From assembly GCA_003151335.1 (NCBI GenBank), contig PLXE01000036.1:110825-174824 (forward strand): DNA of 64,000 bases. Reading direction: 5' to 3'. The notes below the pieces were generated by a model. The model was not told the origin of the DNA. It worked only from the letters and a program-made list of their open reading frames with translations, and ran no database searches. The first letter of the stretch is position 1. Each line of letters begins with the position of its first letter. The position numbers were made by a program, and so were the translations under genes. Shown here in pieces: positions 62,036 through 64,000 of this stretch. The stretch comes from Acidobacteriaceae bacterium. Lineage in GTDB: Bacteria; Acidobacteriota; Terriglobia; Terriglobales; Acidobacteriaceae.

Positions 62036-63084
62036 TGCAGCCCTGCTTTCTCGTCGAAACCGAACATCAGATTCATGTTCTGCACGGCCTGGCCGGCAGC
62101 GCCCTTCAACAGGTTGTCGAGGCACGACACCACGACCGCCCGCTTGCCGTCGGGCGCCAGCGAAAATCCGATGTCGCAGAAATTGGTGTTGCGCGAAAAC
62201 TTGATCTGCGGCAAGCGCGCCGCGCCGAAGCCGCGCACCCAGGGCTTGCCCGCGTAGAACTCGCGCAGGCATTGCTCCAATTCTTCTGCCGGCACAACCT
62301 TCGCCAGCTTCACATAGATAGTGGAGAGAATGCCGCGCGGAATCGGCAGCAAATGCGGCGTGAACTGCAACGATCCATCGTTGAGCCCAAGCTGCTCGAG
62401 CATCTCGCCAGTGTGCCGGTGTCCAAAAACGTTGTAAGCGCTGAAGTCGCCGTCGACTTCTACGAAGTGCGTCTTCGCCGACGGCGTCTTCCCTGCCCCT
62501 GAAACCCCGGACTTCGAGTCGCATATGACGCCGTGCTCAACATCCACGTATCCAGAGCGAATCCACGGAGCCACAGCCAGAATGATCGATGTCGGATAAC
62601 ATCCCGGATTCGCCAGCAAGACGGCGGCTTTGATCGCCTCAGCATGCAACTCGGGCAATCCGTACACCGCAGCCTGATCAAGGAGCGATGCGTCGTGTGC
62701 ATTGGCATCGTTGAATCCGTACACTTCACGATTCGCTGACTGCTTCAAACGCCATGCCCCGCTCAGATCGATCACGCGCAAGCCGCGCCCGACCGCCTCC
62801 GGGACCCACTCGCGCGAGAACTCGTGCGGCGTCGCCAGGAACACGATATCTACCCCGGCATGTTTCATCCGCTGCCACGAGAACCTCTCGAATGGAAATC
62901 CGCCGTTGCCCGCCAGTTGCGGATAGGCTTCGCTCAAATCGCTGTACCCAGCACTCTCGCCGTTGCGCTGCGGGAAGAAGAGCAGCGGTTTCTTGACTCC
63001 GGGATGATGCGCGAGTAAACGCACCAGCTCTAAGCCGGAGTAGCCGGTCGCGCCAAACACAGCGGGTTGTAGAGCGGCATTCAT
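62032..63084 (-). CDS. argC: N-acetyl-gamma-glutamyl-phosphate reductase
   Basis: A 350-residue NADPH-dependent reductase. It has VFGATGYSGLELVRLLAHHP (dinucleotide fold), FLATPHEFSREWVPEAV, the catalytic Cys in LLANPGCYPTSIILA, SKSGVSGAGKTPSAKTHFVE and the His-containing GHRHTGEMLEQL. Length is normal. It is the first biosynthetic gene after argR, with an 87-base gap, and overlaps argB by 4 bases. Confidence 0.96.
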   Translation of the reverse strand: MNAALQPAVFGATGYSGLELVRLLAHHPGVKKPLLFFPQRNGESAGYSDLSEAYPQLAGNGGFPFERFSWQRMKHAGVDIVFLATPHEFSREWVPEAVGRGLRVIDLSGAWRLKQSANREVYGFNDANAHDASLLDQAAVYGLPELHAEAIKAAVLLANPGCYPTSIILAVAPWIRSGYVDVEHGVICDSKSGVSGAGKTPSAKTHFVEVDGDFSAYNVFGHRHTGEMLEQLGLNDGSLQFTPHLLPIPRGILSTIYVKLAKVVPAEELEQCLREFYAGKPWVRGFGAARLPQIKFSRNTNFCDIGFSLAPDGKRAVVVSCLDNLLKGAAGQAVQNMNLMFGFDEKAGLQ

Positions 63085-63171
63085 CTTTATTGTGGAAGCT
63101 CCCGATCAGAAGGGCGTCCCTCAGACGAGACATTCATAGCTTTCAATGCAGTGCGGGCCTCACCCCGACCC

Positions 63172-63612
63172 TTACGCGAAATACGCCCGAATACGCCTGG
63201 CCAGCTTCTCCGCGACTCTGGCATCGTGGACGATGACCAGAATGGTGTCATCGCCACCGATAGTGCCCACGACTTCCTCCCACTCCTCGGCGTCGATGGC
63301 CGCCGATACCGGCTGCGCGCTGCCGGCGCTGGTCTTCACCACCACCAGGTTTTGCGCGGTCTTCACTTCGTAAACAAACTCATGAATCAGCCGCTCGATG
63401 GACGGCAGAAAGGCTTCAGCGACCTCGCCCTGGGGCAGCTTGTAGCCTTCCGCGGTCTTCACCAGCCGCAATTCATGCATGTCGCGCGACAGGGTCGCCT
63501 GCGTCACCCGGTGCCCGCCCTTGTAGAGCAGCCGGCGCAGCTCTTCCTGGCTGGTTACTTTCCGATCGGCAACCAGGTCGCGAATGGCAGTATGGCGCGA
63601 GAGTTTCGACAT
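63172..63612 (-). CDS. argR: arginine repressor ArgR
   Basis: A 146-residue ArgR/AhrC protein: winged helix (TSQEELRRLLYKGGHRVTQA, then LSRDMHELRLVKTAEG) and the hexamerising, arginine-binding C-terminal domain (NLVVVKTSAGSAQPVSAAID then GTIGGDDTILVIV). The GTI.GDDT motif is the arginine pocket. It heads the arg operon on the same strand, so it probably controls itself and the genes after it through the site overlapping its own promoter. Confidence 0.96.
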   Translation of the reverse strand: MSKLSRHTAIRDLVADRKVTSQEELRRLLYKGGHRVTQATLSRDMHELRLVKTAEGYKLPQGEVAEAFLPSIERLIHEFVYEVKTAQNLVVVKTSAGSAQPVSAAIDAEEWEEVVGTIGGDDTILVIVHDARVAEKLARRIRAYFA

Positions 63613-63628
63613 AGCATAACTATACAGA

Positions 63629-63665
63629 CGTATGCATATTTATAACATCGCTTATGGAATGTCAA
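63629..63665 (-). promoter_or_regulatory. argR promoter with possible ARG box
   Basis: On the minus strand TTGACA (63660-63665) is followed after 17 bases by TAAATA (63637-63642), or after 15 by TATAAA. An AT-rich sequence with ARG-box-like content (GTATGCATATTTATAACAT, 63630-63648) covers the -10. The -35 is clear; the box is a partial match to TGAATnnnnATTCA-type sites. Confidence 0.55.
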
Positions 63666-63753
63666 GCGACAATGTGGCCCTGGCCGGAACGGTCGGCGAG
63701 GGGAGGGTGCGGCGATATGGCGTTCCACGTGAAGCGGCTGTCGTCTCTACGGC

Positions 63754-63790
63754 AAAAAAAGAGCGCCGCCCGCTTGCGCATGGCGGCGCC
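63754..63790 (-). terminator. intrinsic terminator of the right-edge gene
   Basis: On the minus strand GCGCCGCC ... GGCGGCGC forms an 8-bp stem followed by CTTTTTTT. It lies 17 bases past the stop codon. Confidence 0.85.
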
Positions 63791-63806
63791 CGGTAGATGA
63801 ACGGTT

Positions 63807-64000
63807 TTAGTGGGTGATCACCGAAACGTCGTCGAGGTACATATACGTCAGGTCCCCGTAGCCGTCTTGATGGTCGTTGAAGTAGATGCGGATGGTCTGA
63901 CCCTTGTAGGGAGTCAGGTCAAACGTCTTCTGGGTCCATGTATGACTGTTGGAGGCGACCTTCATGATCTGCGCCAGCATGGTGCCGGAAGTGTTCTGCA
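63807..64000 (-). CDS. secreted jelly-roll-like protein, C-terminal end (cut by window edge)
   Basis: This partial gene is missing from the ORF track. The minus strand reads about 64 residues to a TAA at 63807: SNSHTWTQKTFDLTPYKGQT, IRIYFNDHQDGYGDLTYMYL, DDVSVITH. The pattern 'W....FDL..YKGQTIRI.F....DG......LDDV' is that of C-terminal beta-sandwich (CBM/MAM-like) modules on exported peptidases and other surface proteins. The N-terminal part, and therefore the activity, lies outside the window. A good terminator follows. Confidence 0.75.
   Translation of the reverse strand, partial: QNTSGTMLAQIMKVASNSHTWTQKTFDLTPYKGQTIRIYFNDHQDGYGDLTYMYLDDVSVITH

Noticed and set aside
63090-63170. second ARG box in the argR-argC gap
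   Set aside because: TGCAT and ATGAAT half-sites are present but in direct, not inverted, orientation.

Overview
The window looks like a chromosomal segment of an Acidobacteriota species (Terriglobia/Koribacter-like). The base composition is GC-rich. Two genes encode the acidobacterial 'VWFA-related' family, and there is a YXWGXW-type secreted protein and a typical acidobacterial RNA polymerase omega subunit. Intergenic DNA is crowded with degenerate period-7 repeats and palindromic elements. No rRNA, tRNA, CRISPR array or intact insertion sequence was found. The genus assignment is inference.

Layout. 1-2.3 kb: aldehyde dehydrogenase (cut by the window edge), a cation transporter, the lipoprotein RlpA and a small partner gene. 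2.6-8.1 kb: alaS, a secreted protein, hisS, a gamma-carbonic anhydrase. 8.5-12.3 kb: a receiver-only response regulator, ubiX, larB, purB, a PilZ protein. 12.5-15.1 kb: aspS and a membrane protein. 15.4-21.9 kb: a complete ISC iron-sulfur operon (iscR-iscS-iscU-iscA-hscB-hscA-fdx-iscX) with an evident IscR-type operator. 22.0-23.5 kb: a Crp/Fnr regulator and the di-iron Fe-S repair protein Ric, with a Crp/Fnr-type site placed at -41.5 of the ric promoter. 23.6-26.2 kb: two divergent secreted VWA proteins. 26.2-27.4 kb: an IS481-type transposase remnant, a small zinc-ribbon gene and a hairpin-rich repeat island. 27.5-30.8 kb: tsaD, rpoZ, rho. 30.8-34.2 kb: a repeat-rich accessory stretch with a methyltransferase, a small membrane protein, two copies of a candidate small RNA/terminator module and a frameshifted lipoprotein gene. 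34.3-42.8 kb: recO, glyQ, glyS, ppdK, cca. 43-46.2 kb: a membrane protein, the YifB/ComM ATPase, a zinc-ribbon protein, a tetraheme cytochrome. 46.5-51.2 kb: pyruvate:ferredoxin oxidoreductase and a dihydroorotate dehydrogenase-like flavoprotein, behind a perfect CRP-type palindrome. 51.3-57 kb: argS, a CDGSH protein, an AAA+/VWA chelatase-like pair. 57-63.6 kb: a tightly overlapped arginine operon argR-C-B-F-G-H-A. The right edge cuts the 3' end of a secreted jelly-roll-like protein.

Themes. The window pairs Fe-S assembly and repair with Fe-S enzymes (PFOR, CDGSH, ferredoxin). A single Crp/Fnr regulator with a hybrid CRP/FNR recognition helix could join ric, PFOR and the cytochrome into one response to low oxygen or nitric oxide (inference). 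Six aminoacyl-tRNA synthetase genes (alaS, hisS, aspS, glyQ, glyS, argS) lie within 51 kb. Four of them (alaS, aspS, glyQ, argS) carry insertions or low-GC mosaic blocks, and two of those insertions are made of the same repeat types seen between genes. The least explained signals are the period-7 arrays that abut or enter coding regions, the duplicated hairpin-linker-terminator module at 31.1 and 32.6 kb, and the repeat-derived insertions in glyQ and argS.
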